Below are positions 30,606 to 41,546 of a DNA stretch of 64,000 nucleotides, piece by piece (the stretch's first letter is position 1; every line of letters starts with the position of its first letter). The notes under the pieces are model-generated. The model saw only the letters and a program-made list of their open reading frames with translations. It had not been told where the DNA came from and made no database searches. The stretch is from Bacteroidia bacterium (GTDB taxonomy: Bacteria; Bacteroidota; Bacteroidia; NS11-12g; UBA955), in assembly GCA_030158725.1 (NCBI GenBank), contig JAOASJ010000008.1, positions 1-64,000 of the forward strand, read 5' to 3'. The translations under genes were made by a program, and so were the position numbers.

Positions 30606-32948
30606 ATGAAAAGATTAAGTACTTGTTTTTTGTTTTTAATTGTCTGCGCAAGTTCAAGCTTTGCACAAACTAAAAAGTTGCAATATTATCTCTCTGATAG
30701 TTTGCAAATCGTAAACAGCGCCAATCAAGCACTTCAATATGCCCTTTCAGGAGGCTACCACTGCCCTCAATTCAGTCCTTGCGACGTTAATGGCGATGGC
30801 AAGAAAGACATTGTTATATACGACAAATTGGATGGCAGCATTTCTACCTATGTCAATGTAGGTGGCACAGGTGAAGCAAAATATACTTTAGACAACCGCT
30901 ACGCTGCTTATTTCCCTAAAATCAAAGCCTTAGGATGGATGCTTTTGCGCGACTACAACAATGATGGATATGAAGATATTTTCACCAGTGGTCCTCAAGG
31001 TTATATGGTTTATAAAAACATTTCGTTTACTGTGAGTGGCCGTCCTGAATTTATTGAAATACCGCCACTAAAATACCGCAACATGAGTCCTTCAGGATCT
31101 TTCATTGAATACAATGCTTTGTCTACGCCTTCAATTCACTTACCAGGCATTTATGACATTGACTTTGATGGCGACTTAGACATCATGAGTTATTCCAATA
31201 TTGGTGGTGCGATTTATTTGTATATGAATTATCAAGTGGAGGACAATTTACCTCCCGATTCTATGCGTTTTTACCACACTGACTTATGTTGGGGCTATTT
31301 CAACGACAACAATTGCAACAATTACATTTTAAATACTTGCTCTAAAAACAGCGACTATAGATTATATGGCAAACGCCACACCAATGGTTCTTCAATTACC
31401 TTATTTGACGCCAATGATGACAATGACATCGATTTATTAATTGGCAATGAAGGTTGCACACACATGACCATGTTGTACAATGCCAAACCAGCCAACCTTA
31501 ACCAATACGATTCGTTTTTCATGTATGACACCAATTATGTCGCTGCAAATAACCGTGCAGATGTATCAATATATCCAGCCGCTTATTTCATGGATGTAAA
31601 CAACGATGGTAAACGCGATTTAATTTACGCACCCAACTCTGTTAGCACCCAGTATATCATTGAGGAAACCAAACAAATCCGTTGGTATAAAAACACCAAT
31701 ACAGACAAATCACCAACTTGGGCACAACAAGAACCTTTGTTTACCGATGATATTTTGGACAATGGAAACAAAAGCAATTGGGCATGTGCAGATTGGGATA
31801 AAGATGGAGATTTGGATTGTATATCAGCCACCAATGCTGATGCATACCGCAGCAAGGACACAGCGGACAGAATTTATTTATACGAAAACGTTGGCACAGC
31901 AAAACAAGCCAAATTCAAATTGACCAACATCAATTTTGGGAACATCTTTAAAGACAAAATCAACAAAATTGCCCCAGCCATTGCTGATATGGACAATGAT
32001 GGAAAATTGGATTTGGTTTTAGGCAATGACAAGGGTGAAATTTTATTTTACAAAAACACGTCTTCAAGCGCCAATACACTTAACCCTACTTTTACCTTTT
32101 CGAATTCAAGCTACCCTGGATTCACCATAGATGTTGGAGGATTCAGTGCTCCAGCAGTGGCTGACATCGACCGCGATGGTTTAAAAGATTTGGTTATCGG
32201 GCGTAGCGACAGTATGCTTTCATATTACAGAAATTCTGGTACCCTTACCCAACCTAGTTTTTCAGTTGTTACCAATAAATTCGGAAACATGAAACCTATT
32301 GATTCTATAGGTTTTCAATACATCTATGACGACACATTTGCCATCATTGGTTATTATCCTGTTTATGAGAAAAACGTTTATTCAAAACCCGTTATAATGG
32401 ATTTGGATGGCAATGACACTTTGGATATTATTGTCGGTAATTCACTTGGAACATTAAGAATGTATGCCATTGACGGCAGCAAACCCACATCAACCTTCAA
32501 ACAAACAGATTCTTTTTATTACCAAAAAGCATTTCAAGGCACCAAGTTCTTCAAAACAGATTTGGGCAATTTTATTTCTCCTTGCCTAGGTGATTTTAAT
32601 GGCGACAGTGTCCCTGAATTAATTGTATCAACCAATAGAGGTGGGATTTTCTATTTGAAAAACAATTTTGCTTACAGACATAAAACTTCACTTAATAGGT
32701 ACAATGTTAAAAACATAAATGCATATCCTAATCCTGCGTCTTCTCAAATTGAATTTGACTTGGCTATAGAAGATATTTATGTGGTGAAATTATACAACAG
32801 CTTGGGACAAGAAATCAATTGTGAGCTGAATGCAAACGGTAAGATATCTGTTCTAAATGTGAACAGCTTGGATTCTGGATTTTATATTATCAGTTTTCAA
32901 TTAAACGACCAAAGCAGTTACACGTCTAAATTCCAAGTTATCCATTAA
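30606..32948 (+). CDS. FG-GAP/VCBS repeat protein with T9SS C-terminal sorting domain
   Basis: Repeated D-x-N/D-x-D-G-x-x-D (DVNGDGKKD, DMDNDGKLD, DFNGDSVPE); C-term AYPNPASSQIEFDL...LYNSLGQEI...GFYIISFQ. Confidence 0.87.
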   Translation: MKRLSTCFLFLIVCASSSFAQTKKLQYYLSDSLQIVNSANQALQYALSGGYHCPQFSPCDVNGDGKKDIVIYDKLDGSISTYVNVGGTGEAKYTLDNRYAAYFPKIKALGWMLLRDYNNDGYEDIFTSGPQGYMVYKNISFTVSGRPEFIEIPPLKYRNMSPSGSFIEYNALSTPSIHLPGIYDIDFDGDLDIMSYSNIGGAIYLYMNYQVEDNLPPDSMRFYHTDLCWGYFNDNNCNNYILNTCSKNSDYRLYGKRHTNGSSITLFDANDDNDIDLLIGNEGCTHMTMLYNAKPANLNQYDSFFMYDTNYVAANNRADVSIYPAAYFMDVNNDGKRDLIYAPNSVSTQYIIEETKQIRWYKNTNTDKSPTWAQQEPLFTDDILDNGNKSNWACADWDKDGDLDCISATNADAYRSKDTADRIYLYENVGTAKQAKFKLTNINFGNIFKDKINKIAPAIADMDNDGKLDLVLGNDKGEILFYKNTSSSANTLNPTFTFSNSSYPGFTIDVGGFSAPAVADIDRDGLKDLVIGRSDSMLSYYRNSGTLTQPSFSVVTNKFGNMKPIDSIGFQYIYDDTFAIIGYYPVYEKNVYSKPVIMDLDGNDTLDIIVGNSLGTLRMYAIDGSKPTSTFKQTDSFYYQKAFQGTKFFKTDLGNFISPCLGDFNGDSVPELIVSTNRGGIFYLKNNFAYRHKTSLNRYNVKNINAYPNPASSQIEFDLAIEDIYVVKLYNSLGQEINCELNANGKISVLNVNSLDSGFYIISFQLNDQSSYTSKFQVIH

Positions 32949-32959
32949 GATTAGTTATC

Positions 32960-33328
32960 ATGGGCAAGAAGGACCCGCGTATAGACGAATATATAGCTAA
33001 GGCTGAATTATTCGCTCAAGAGCCTTTAAATCATCTGAGACAGCTCATACATTCGACTTGTCCAGACATTGAAGAAACCATCAAATGGAATATGCCATTT
33101 TTTATGAGCAATGGGAAAATACTTTGCCACATTGCTGCTTTTAAAAAACACATGGTAATGGGATTTTGGAAAGCAAAAGAGCTTAAGGACCCTGAAGGTA
33201 TTTTACAAAAAGACAATAAAACCGCAATGGGACATATCGGTAAGATTGCTTCTATGCAAGATCTTCCAAAAGACTCAAGCATTAAAGCCTTGCTTAAGTC
33301 TGCGTATAAATTAAATCAAGAAGCTTAG
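32960..33328 (+). CDS. DUF1801 / YdhG-like domain protein
   Basis: DEYIAKAELFAQEPLNHLRQLIHSTCPDIEETIKWNMPFFMSNGKILCHIAAFKKH. Confidence 0.82.
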   Translation: MGKKDPRIDEYIAKAELFAQEPLNHLRQLIHSTCPDIEETIKWNMPFFMSNGKILCHIAAFKKHMVMGFWKAKELKDPEGILQKDNKTAMGHIGKIASMQDLPKDSSIKALLKSAYKLNQEA

Positions 33329-34416
33329 GCCGCAGACAAATTATTGGTTTTACCCAATTCATTCATCATTTTGAAATGCGATTTAAGTGCAATCCAGAAT
33401 GAAGGAAATTCATTGTGTTGAATGCCGTATTTGTTTGCCAATTCAACCACTATTTTTCTAATTGCAGGATAATGAACATGGCTCACTTTAGGAAACAAAT
33501 GGTGTTCCACTTGAAAGTTAAGTCCACCCAATGACCAAGTTAAAAATTTATTATCAGGGCAAAAGTCGAAAGTAGTTTTCATTTGAAAAATAGCCCAATC
33601 TTCGTCAATCGCAAGTATGCCAGTTTCTTGTGCATCAGCAAATTCAGCACCTTCCACTACGTGAGCCAATTGGAATACAACCGACATAACGATACCCATA
33701 ACAAAATTAAAGAAGAAGAAACCGAAGATAAATTTACTAAAACCTAAAAACACAATAGGTGTAACAATATAAAACCCAATGTAAAACAGTTTGGTTGCCC
33801 AAAAGCTTACATGGTCTGCTAATTTCTTTTTAGGCAAGTCGGTTGTATGAACCTTGTCTGTGAAATACTTTACAGAGTCCATCCAAAATACCCAGAACAT
33901 GGTAGAAATACCATACAAGAACAACATATACCAGCTTTGGTATTTGTGCAAAGGCAAGTAGGGTTGATTCGGCGACATGCGCAAGAAAGGTGGTTTGAAA
34001 ATATCATCATCTACCCCATCAACATTGGTGTAGGTATGGTGAAGCACATTGTGTTTTACTTTCCAAAAACGGCATTCAGCACCTAAGAAATTCATACTAT
34101 ATCCAAAGACATCATTGACATTGCTGTTGTTTGAGAATGCACCGTGACAAGAATCGTGCATGACGTTAAATCCTATAAATGCTAAGAAGGTTCCGAATAC
34201 AGTCAGCAATGCAATATTCAACAAGACAGAACTCGGCTGAACGAAAACCAACACAGCATAACAAGAAAGCACAACGGCATACATGAAGAAAGCTTTGAAA
34301 AACAATTTGGCATTGCCTCTTTGGCTCATGTTCTTTTCTTTGAAATACTGCTTAACACGCTCGTTAAGCTCCATGTGAAATTGTCTGTTGTTGCTAGCAA
34401 ATGATATTTGTGGCAT
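33325..34416 (-). CDS. Membrane fatty acid desaturase / acyl-CoA desaturase
   Basis: Histidine boxes HDSCHGAF, HNVLHHTYTN, QVEHHLFP. Confidence 0.93.
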   Translation of the reverse strand: MPQISFASNNRQFHMELNERVKQYFKEKNMSQRGNAKLFFKAFFMYAVVLSCYAVLVFVQPSSVLLNIALLTVFGTFLAFIGFNVMHDSCHGAFSNNSNVNDVFGYSMNFLGAECRFWKVKHNVLHHTYTNVDGVDDDIFKPPFLRMSPNQPYLPLHKYQSWYMLFLYGISTMFWVFWMDSVKYFTDKVHTTDLPKKKLADHVSFWATKLFYIGFYIVTPIVFLGFSKFIFGFFFFNFVMGIVMSVVFQLAHVVEGAEFADAQETGILAIDEDWAIFQMKTTFDFCPDNKFLTWSLGGLNFQVEHHLFPKVSHVHYPAIRKIVVELANKYGIQHNEFPSFWIALKSHFKMMNELGKTNNLSAA

Positions 34417-34473
34417 AATTTAATTGGCGCAAAATTACACAAAGTATCTTGTATTTTTTAAGAACTGAGTAAA

Positions 34474-34496
34474 ATCAACATATCGAATCTGTTGAT
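34474..34496. promoter_or_regulatory. Operator-like inverted repeat ATCAACA-N9-TGTTGAT in divergent promoter region
   Basis: Perfect 7-bp inverted repeat between the divergent desaturase and MBL-fold genes. Confidence 0.4.
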
Positions 34497-34547
34497 AATT
34501 CGAATCCCATTAATTTCCAATTAAATAGATTTTTTAATTAAAAAAAA

Positions 34548-34557
34548 TAACCTTTGC
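34548..34557 (+). promoter_or_regulatory. Candidate -7 promoter box (TAACCTTTGC)
   Basis: TAnnTTTGC-like motif just 5' of ATG 34561. Confidence 0.4.
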
Positions 34558-34560
34558 ATC

Positions 34561-35202
34561 ATGTTACAAGTCATGTCTTTTACCTTCGGACCATTCAGTG
34601 AGAATACCTATGTTTTGTCAAATGAAAACGGAGAATGCATCATTTTTGACCCTGGAATGTATCAATCGTCAGAAGAGCAAGAATTGGAGCGTTACTTAAC
34701 GGCGTCTAAACTAAAACCAGTCTTATTAATCAACACCCATTGCCACATCGACCACATTATGGGCAATACCTATTGTGCAGAGAAATACGGATTAAGTCTA
34801 CAAGCCCATGCTTTAGAAAAACAAGTATTAGACATGGGAATTACATCTGCCAATCTATATGGCTTGCATTACAACCCTTCTGTGCCTATCACAAATTTCT
34901 TAACAGAAAATGATACCATTGTTTTGGGCGAAGACAAACTTACAATATTATTTACACCAGGACATTCACCTGGAAGTTTGAGTTTCTACAATGCCAAGCA
35001 AAATTTTGTTATTGCAGGTGATGTATTGTTTAGAAACAGTATAGGAAGAACTGATTTACCGGGAGGCGATTACGACACCTTGATAAATTCAATAAAAACA
35101 AAGCTCTTGACATTACCAGGAAATACCACTGTATACAGCGGTCACGGCCCTAGCACGACGATAGAATTTGAAGCAGATTCAAATCCTTTTTTAAACAATT
35201 AA
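34561..35202 (+). CDS. MBL-fold metallo-hydrolase (glyoxalase II-like)
   Basis: NTHCHIDHIMGN, FTPGHSPGSL, GDVLFRNSIGRTDLPGGD, YSGHGPSTT. Confidence 0.92.
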   Translation: MLQVMSFTFGPFSENTYVLSNENGECIIFDPGMYQSSEEQELERYLTASKLKPVLLINTHCHIDHIMGNTYCAEKYGLSLQAHALEKQVLDMGITSANLYGLHYNPSVPITNFLTENDTIVLGEDKLTILFTPGHSPGSLSFYNAKQNFVIAGDVLFRNSIGRTDLPGGDYDTLINSIKTKLLTLPGNTTVYSGHGPSTTIEFEADSNPFLNN

Positions 35203-35205
35203 AGA

Positions 35206-36468
35206 TTATTTATTTTCTTCAAGCGCTGCATCTAAATCAAAGATCAGCGTGAAACGCAATTGGTTTTGCAAAGGATGTCTTTGAACAAATGGCACTAGGT
35301 AAGCAGCATCTAATCCAAAAACCTTGTAGCGAATTCCAAAACCGAAGGTTGCATATTTTCTATTTCCTTTTGTTTTGGCTTCGTTGAAGTAACCAGCTCT
35401 AAGGAAAAACTGTTTGGCATAAATGTATTCTAAACCTAAAGAGATGTTGTATTCTTTTAACTCTTCTCTTAATCCACCTGGAGCATCAGCAAAAGATTTC
35501 AATGCTGCAGAAATAACTGGATCATCGCTACGTGTTCTTTCATAAACCTTTACGGTTGTACCATTGTCATCTATCAAAGAGTCGTTCAAACCTGTATAGT
35601 CTTTCAAAACATTAACACCAGGAGTTGGCACCATTAGTTTATTAAAATCTAACATACCAGTGATTGAATTGTATTGGTCGATGTCGTAAGACCAAGCAGT
35701 TCCAATTTTCAAGTTAGCTGGAATGTATTCTTTATTTGTTTTATCAGAATAAGTGATTTTCGCACCTAAGTTTTGCAAGTTGATACCAACTGTGTAACGC
35801 AAATCTTTCTTTTCACCTTTGATTTTAGCTTTCAATGAACCTTTATACAAAGCTGAAATATCACCAGCACCACTTCTTCCTACTTTTGGGGTAATACCGT
35901 TTAGAGGACGGGTACCAGCCAAATTAGAATTGACAAATTTCAATGTTGTACCAATAGCCCAATGTTTACTTAATTGGGTAGCGTAACAAATATCAACTGC
36001 ATATTCAGATGGCTTGAAAGTTCCTAGAGGATTTCCAACATCATCTGTAAAGTTAATTTCACCAAAAGTAAAGAAACGGAAAGAACCACCGATAACAGAA
36101 CGTTGGTTGCTTCTGATTTTGGTATAACCTGCTAAGTAGTTGTATGAGATTCCAGGAACCAAGGCACGTAACCATGGTGCGTATGATGTAGCAATACCTG
36201 CTTTTTTATCGGCGAAAGCCAAAGAAGCAGCATTCCAAAACACTGAATTTGCATCAGCAGAACTGGCAACACCTGCATCACCCATACCAGCACGGCGGCT
36301 ATCTGGTGTAATCGTTAAGAAAGGAACAGCAGTGGTAATAACGTTTTGCTGACCAGCAAGCATGCTTCTGCTTATAGATTGCGTTTGTGCATCTGCTTGA
36401 GATACACTAAGAATAAAAGAAAGCGAACTGGCTACGAAACCAATTTTTCGGATGTTTAAAATAGACAT
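35206..36468 (-). CDS. porV: Type IX secretion system outer membrane protein PorV (LptO)
   Basis: FLTITPDSRRAGMGDAGVASSADANSVFWNAASLAF; adjacent to PorU. Confidence 0.92.
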   Translation of the reverse strand: MSILNIRKIGFVASSLSFILSVSQADAQTQSISRSMLAGQQNVITTAVPFLTITPDSRRAGMGDAGVASSADANSVFWNAASLAFADKKAGIATSYAPWLRALVPGISYNYLAGYTKIRSNQRSVIGGSFRFFTFGEINFTDDVGNPLGTFKPSEYAVDICYATQLSKHWAIGTTLKFVNSNLAGTRPLNGITPKVGRSGAGDISALYKGSLKAKIKGEKKDLRYTVGINLQNLGAKITYSDKTNKEYIPANLKIGTAWSYDIDQYNSITGMLDFNKLMVPTPGVNVLKDYTGLNDSLIDDNGTTVKVYERTRSDDPVISAALKSFADAPGGLREELKEYNISLGLEYIYAKQFFLRAGYFNEAKTKGNRKYATFGFGIRYKVFGLDAAYLVPFVQRHPLQNQLRFTLIFDLDAALEENK

Positions 36469-36537
36469 TAACAATTAAAATTATTTGCGTAATTTTCTAA
36501 TCAATAGTGGGCAAATATATCATTCTTTCGAATATTT

Positions 36538-39500
36538 TTAGTTTAAAATAACTAATTTTTCTACTTTTTCAGCTTTTTGTCCATCTTCTGTTGTTACCAC
36601 AATGCGGTAAATATAGACGCCTTTGGCTGGTTTATCATCGTAATCATCACGGCCATTCCACTGAATACCGCTGATATGTGCCTCGGCATTACTGAAATTT
36701 TCATCAATGGTCTTAATCACTTTTCCGCTTATGGTCATAACTGTAATCACCACATGAAGATTGTCTCCTGAACGGTTGTGGTCGAACAAGAAACTGGTGT
36801 TGTTGTTGAATGGATTTGGATAATTATAAACGTGTTGAATGGTAAATTGAGCATTGTTTTTAATCACAAATTCAATAGTGGCTTCATTAGAATTGTTGTA
36901 AACATCCCATACCTTTAGGGTATAAGTGTGCTTACCATCTGCAATACCTTCCAATTGGTAACGTATATCACCTGTGGTGTATGAATTCAATTTGGCTGAG
37001 TAAAAGCTATTTAATACAAAACGTTTTTCTTGTGCAGTACCTTTGTCAATAATGGCTATGATATCACGGCCAATACCGATGCCTGAAGTATTTATTCCAT
37101 TCTCATCGTAAACACGTGCAAGCAATAAAGGACTGTTGTCTGTTAATCCACCACTTACGAAAGAATAATCGTCAACAAACAATTCGATTTCTGGGCCTTT
37201 TACATCTTGGGTGGTAGAATTGGAGGTGCCACCAACCATGAAGTCGAGGTAGTGACCAGTTGCATCGGTCACCTGATTTTCGGCGTATAAACTTATTTTA
37301 CCATATCCATAATTGTAGTTGATGTCTTTAGGAACGACAAATGAAAAGCGGTAATCACCATTTACAACTGAGTTTTCACCCTTGTACAAAACACTGCTGT
37401 ATAGTTTAAACGGAATTTCTTGGCTAGGCAAGTCATTACTTAAAGTATTGAATGTAGATTGCTTATCATAAACAATTGGGAAAATAGTTCCATTAAAACC
37501 AGTCTGTTTGGCTCCAAATACATCTTCAATATGGCCCACAAAGGTTACCTTGCTTAGAGCTTTTAGAGTATCTGACTTTGATGAAACACCTGAGCTGTTG
37601 ATGCTGTCAATTTTAACAATATGTTCAGGATAATTCATAACCAAAGCAGGATCAGCAAATAAGGTAAATCGTCTATCATTAGAATTTTGACCTCCCCCGT
37701 TTTTCAATTTTTTATATACTTCGCCCAAAGTTGGCCATTTGCCATTTTGTTTGACATAGGCACAGTTAGACCAAAAATATCTTGTTATATCGGCGTTGGC
37801 CCCTGCATACACAATACGAACAGTGGTAAACATTGCAATCGCCCCTCCGTTGGGCTGTGTAATAACATATTCACCCGCACTTTTTTGCATGGCATCGTCA
37901 TATCGACTGAAAGAACATGTTGCAGTAAAAAACACAGGTAAGTTGTTCGAGTTTTTCAAAGAAGTTACCAAAGGAATATCAATTACTTTTTCCGATGCTA
38001 AATATTCCTCACCTCCATGACCAACATAATTGAAGATTAAAGTTCCTTGCTCAAACTCCTTTTTAATAGCAGCTTGGGCTTCTGGATAACGTTGAGATCC
38101 ACTTAAATTCTCTTGTTTGAAGGCGTCAAAATAAACTTTTCTAACGTTTAGATTCTTGAAAGTTGTATCAATGTTTCGAGACATCGTTTCAAAGTCAAAA
38201 ACAAAATCTTTTTCCCAATCTAAATCGGCATCGTCTGCAGCTAAGGTAACCACATTACGCCAAGCCCCCAAGGATTCTTTGTCTTTATAGTGCTTGATTT
38301 TTTCAACCATGTTGTTGGCTTCTGCAACGCTTGCAACAGGCAAACGGGTAACTGCAATTTCTAATTTTTGCTCATCTTCCCACTTTCCATCTAAAGGATC
38401 TAAATATCCAAAAAAGTCATCAGAACAATAATAGTTTTCATACAATGGAATATTCATTTTTTCATCCGATTCATACACAGGAATGAAACTACTTTTAAAC
38501 CCTAATTTGTTTTTATAGTCGTAACTCGCATCGCCCATAAACATGGCATAGCGGAGTTGGTTAAGCGGATTGGTGTTTTTGTAGTAAAACAATGAAAAGA
38601 AATCGCGGATAGCGGAAATATCTTGTGAGCCACTTGAGAACTCGTTGTAAATTTGTTGAGGAGTAACCACCAAAACTTCAAGATTATCGCGGGTTCTATG
38701 CCATGCAGCTAAATCGTTGGCTGCATCTATAAATTCAGGTGCGGAAACGATGATAAACTGAAAATTACCTAGGCCATGCAAATCTTGGTTGCCCACCTGC
38801 TCTTCAAAAACAGGACTTAAATAATTGCCATCGGTAAGGGCAAATTCTTTTATTTTTCCTTGAGGCTGATCGCGGAAAACCATTTCACTATTTAAAGAAA
38901 AAACATTTTGCAACTGAGGATTTAAAGGATCAGACACATCAAATATTTGAGCTGAATTGGGTAAATTATTTAAACGGTATTCAGAAACGGTACTTGTTCT
39001 AGAATTTATATTTCTAAAACCCATAAACGATTCGCTGTAGCTCAGATTTCTAGAGCAATGTATTTCATAATAGTCAAGCCAAGCTTTAGAACTTGAAATG
39101 GGTTTATTGTATGAAAACTGCAACTGCAAGTTTGAAGAAGCAGGCACTTGCAAAGTCTTAATTCCCGATTCGACAAAGCAGGCATCAGGATTAAAAAGAG
39201 CGGACAAACTTGTAACGTCGGTGGTATTTGTGTTTGCTTTTAATATAACGTTACTAGAAACAGCAGAAACAGCCCCAACTTGATATTTAACAAGTAAGGG
39301 TAAATTGCCAGAGATATTCGGTAAGTTATGGTTAAAAGAATAGCTTAAAGTTTGGTCAAATTTTTCACCCAATAAAGTGCGGCCTTGGTGGCAAATATTT
39401 TCTTTTTCATCCTCATGAAATTCGAAATAGTTGAACCAATTAAAACTAGAATCGGCAACTAAATTATTACCATCTGCTTTATTTGAAATTCTTTTACCTG

Positions 39501-40356
39501 GCGCGCCATTGGCGGTGATAAAGAAAAAGGTTTTATCAGAATAAATATTGGTTTGGTGTGCGTATGTAGAATTGGCAGAATTATACTTCCATTTATGGGG
39601 TGCTTGGGCATAAAAAAGAATATAATCGCTTGCATTAAAAATACCATCATTCTCCCCTACCACTATGATAGAATTTTCAGGCAAATCGTCGTGGCGAAAA
39701 GCACTATTATCTTCAGGCAACATACCACCTTGGTGGCTGTATACTTTAAGGTTTTTAGGATTGACAGTGTTGAGGTCTAATCCAGCATTTTGGAGAGTGG
39801 CACCATCTATTTTATAAAAACCATCTTTTGTTACGCTAAATTTAAACCATTTACCAGAAGCTAAAGCAGAATTGCTTACTGCTCTTTTTTTAGAATTTAT
39901 GTTTGACAAAGGAACAACTGGTCCTGCTTGCATTGAATATTTAAAATCTACTAGTTTATAGTAACGTCCAGCTTCTTCTTTGAAAGGACAGATATAAAAA
40001 CCAGAGTACAATTGACTGCCTTCGTATGAGTACCAAATTACAGGTTCAGGACTTCCTTTTAAATTTTTAAGGAAGTTGGTTTTAAAATCTTCAAAACCGT
40101 CCAATAATTCATATTTAAGATCGGTAAAAACAAACGTTGCACGCGAGTTAGATTTGAAATTTTGTGCAATGGCTGGCAATTTAACCCCATTGAATTGGTG
40201 GGAAGAAAGTGAAAAATTATAGGATAAGGGACGTGAATTGGCTGTTGATTTTACCCAATCTATATGAATTACAGATTCTGAGGCAACGTTTTGAGAAAAA
40301 ACATTGTTTAGTAACAACAAGCTTAACAACAAGAATATATTCGATAATTTTAACAT
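36538..40356 (-). CDS. porU: Type IX secretion system sortase PorU (C25 gingipain-like)
   Basis: Catalytic-type His/Cys region NYVGHGGEEYLAS...PVFFTATCSFSRYDD; VYNYPNPFNNNTSFLFDHN, GVYIYRIVV; adjacent to porV. Confidence 0.93.
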   Translation of the reverse strand: MLKLSNIFLLLSLLLLNNVFSQNVASESVIHIDWVKSTANSRPLSYNFSLSSHQFNGVKLPAIAQNFKSNSRATFVFTDLKYELLDGFEDFKTNFLKNLKGSPEPVIWYSYEGSQLYSGFYICPFKEEAGRYYKLVDFKYSMQAGPVVPLSNINSKKRAVSNSALASGKWFKFSVTKDGFYKIDGATLQNAGLDLNTVNPKNLKVYSHQGGMLPEDNSAFRHDDLPENSIIVVGENDGIFNASDYILFYAQAPHKWKYNSANSTYAHQTNIYSDKTFFFITANGAPGKRISNKADGNNLVADSSFNWFNYFEFHEDEKENICHQGRTLLGEKFDQTLSYSFNHNLPNISGNLPLLVKYQVGAVSAVSSNVILKANTNTTDVTSLSALFNPDACFVESGIKTLQVPASSNLQLQFSYNKPISSSKAWLDYYEIHCSRNLSYSESFMGFRNINSRTSTVSEYRLNNLPNSAQIFDVSDPLNPQLQNVFSLNSEMVFRDQPQGKIKEFALTDGNYLSPVFEEQVGNQDLHGLGNFQFIIVSAPEFIDAANDLAAWHRTRDNLEVLVVTPQQIYNEFSSGSQDISAIRDFFSLFYYKNTNPLNQLRYAMFMGDASYDYKNKLGFKSSFIPVYESDEKMNIPLYENYYCSDDFFGYLDPLDGKWEDEQKLEIAVTRLPVASVAEANNMVEKIKHYKDKESLGAWRNVVTLAADDADLDWEKDFVFDFETMSRNIDTTFKNLNVRKVYFDAFKQENLSGSQRYPEAQAAIKKEFEQGTLIFNYVGHGGEEYLASEKVIDIPLVTSLKNSNNLPVFFTATCSFSRYDDAMQKSAGEYVITQPNGGAIAMFTTVRIVYAGANADITRYFWSNCAYVKQNGKWPTLGEVYKKLKNGGGQNSNDRRFTLFADPALVMNYPEHIVKIDSINSSGVSSKSDTLKALSKVTFVGHIEDVFGAKQTGFNGTIFPIVYDKQSTFNTLSNDLPSQEIPFKLYSSVLYKGENSVVNGDYRFSFVVPKDINYNYGYGKISLYAENQVTDATGHYLDFMVGGTSNSTTQDVKGPEIELFVDDYSFVSGGLTDNSPLLLARVYDENGINTSGIGIGRDIIAIIDKGTAQEKRFVLNSFYSAKLNSYTTGDIRYQLEGIADGKHTYTLKVWDVYNNSNEATIEFVIKNNAQFTIQHVYNYPNPFNNNTSFLFDHNRSGDNLHVVITVMTISGKVIKTIDENFSNAEAHISGIQWNGRDDYDDKPAKGVYIYRIVVTTEDGQKAEKVEKLVILN

Positions 40357-40485
40357 TTTACGAAACAAAATTAAGATTTAATTAGCACTTGAACGAAGCC
40401 CTTTAAAAAAAATTGCAGAAAAAATATGAAATTACCAAAAAATGACAATATCTTTGCTTCAAATCCGTTTTACGACAAAATGCAT

Positions 40486-41475
40486 ATGAAAAAAATCTAC
40501 GGTTTAATCATAGGTCTTGCTTGCGCATCACAAGCATACGCACAAGACCCGGAATTCACGCAGTTCTATGCTGCCCCAGTCTATACCAACCCAGCAATGG
40601 CAGGTACAGCCTTTTGTGGCAGACAATCTGCGGGAAGAATGTCCATCAATTACAGAAACCAATGGCCTAGTTTGCCAGGAACTTTCCGTTCATTCAACGC
40701 AAGTTATGACCAACACTATGACAAAATTGGTGGTGGTATTGGCTTAATGGCAACTTATGACAGAGCAGGTGCTGGTTTATTAACCACAACATCTTTAAGT
40801 GGTGTTTACTCATATGTATTGCCAATTAACAAATACTTCTTCTTAAGAGGTGGTTTACAAGCTTCATTTGTAAACAAATCAATTGACCACAGCAAATTGA
40901 GATTCGGTGACCAAATCCATCCAACACAAGGATTCGTATTGCCTACTCAAGAGCCTACTGCTGACGCATCAGTAGTTTATCCAAACTTCGCTGCTGGTTT
41001 ATTGGCATACTCAGAAAGATTTTATGCTGGTTTTGCGATGCACAACATCACCCAACCAGTTCAATCGTTTTATAGCAACAACGACGGTATCGTTCCAAGA
41101 AGATATACTGTTCACGCTGGTGTTGTAATTCCATTGGATAGAAAAAAATTCTCACAAGCAACGTTCTCTCCAAATGCATTGTTCATGATGCAACAAAACT
41201 TTACCCAAATCAACTTTGGTTTTTATGTAAATAAAGGACCAATCGTAACTGGTTTATGGTACAGACAAACCTTAGGAACCTATGGCAACTCTGATGCGTT
41301 AATGGTTTTGCTTGGATTTAGAAAAGACAGATTCAAATTTGGTTACAGCTATGATATCACAGTATCATCAGCGCGTTCAGCAGCTCCAGGTAGTCACGAA
41401 ATCAGTGCTACTGTTGACTGGTGTTTAAGAGACAGACCTTTAAGATTTAAACCTTTAAGATGTCCTGACTTTTGA
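40486..41475 (+). CDS. Type IX secretion system membrane protein PorP/SprF family
   Basis: AQDPEFTQFYAAPVYTNPAMAGTAFCGRQSAGRMSINYRNQWPSLPGTFRSFNASYDQ. Confidence 0.92.
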   Translation: MKKIYGLIIGLACASQAYAQDPEFTQFYAAPVYTNPAMAGTAFCGRQSAGRMSINYRNQWPSLPGTFRSFNASYDQHYDKIGGGIGLMATYDRAGAGLLTTTSLSGVYSYVLPINKYFFLRGGLQASFVNKSIDHSKLRFGDQIHPTQGFVLPTQEPTADASVVYPNFAAGLLAYSERFYAGFAMHNITQPVQSFYSNNDGIVPRRYTVHAGVVIPLDRKKFSQATFSPNALFMMQQNFTQINFGFYVNKGPIVTGLWYRQTLGTYGNSDALMVLLGFRKDRFKFGYSYDITVSSARSAAPGSHEISATVDWCLRDRPLRFKPLRCPDF

Positions 41476-41546
41476 TAAAATTTGGTAATCAAACAATAAA
41501 ATAACATATTTGCAGTTAATATAGTATCCAACACACAATAGATCAA

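Noticed and set aside
34480-34512. tRNA T-arm-like string (AATTCGAATCCC)
   Set aside because: No acceptor, D or anticodon arms can be built from the flanking AT-rich sequence; it is part of the desaturase/MBL promoter region.
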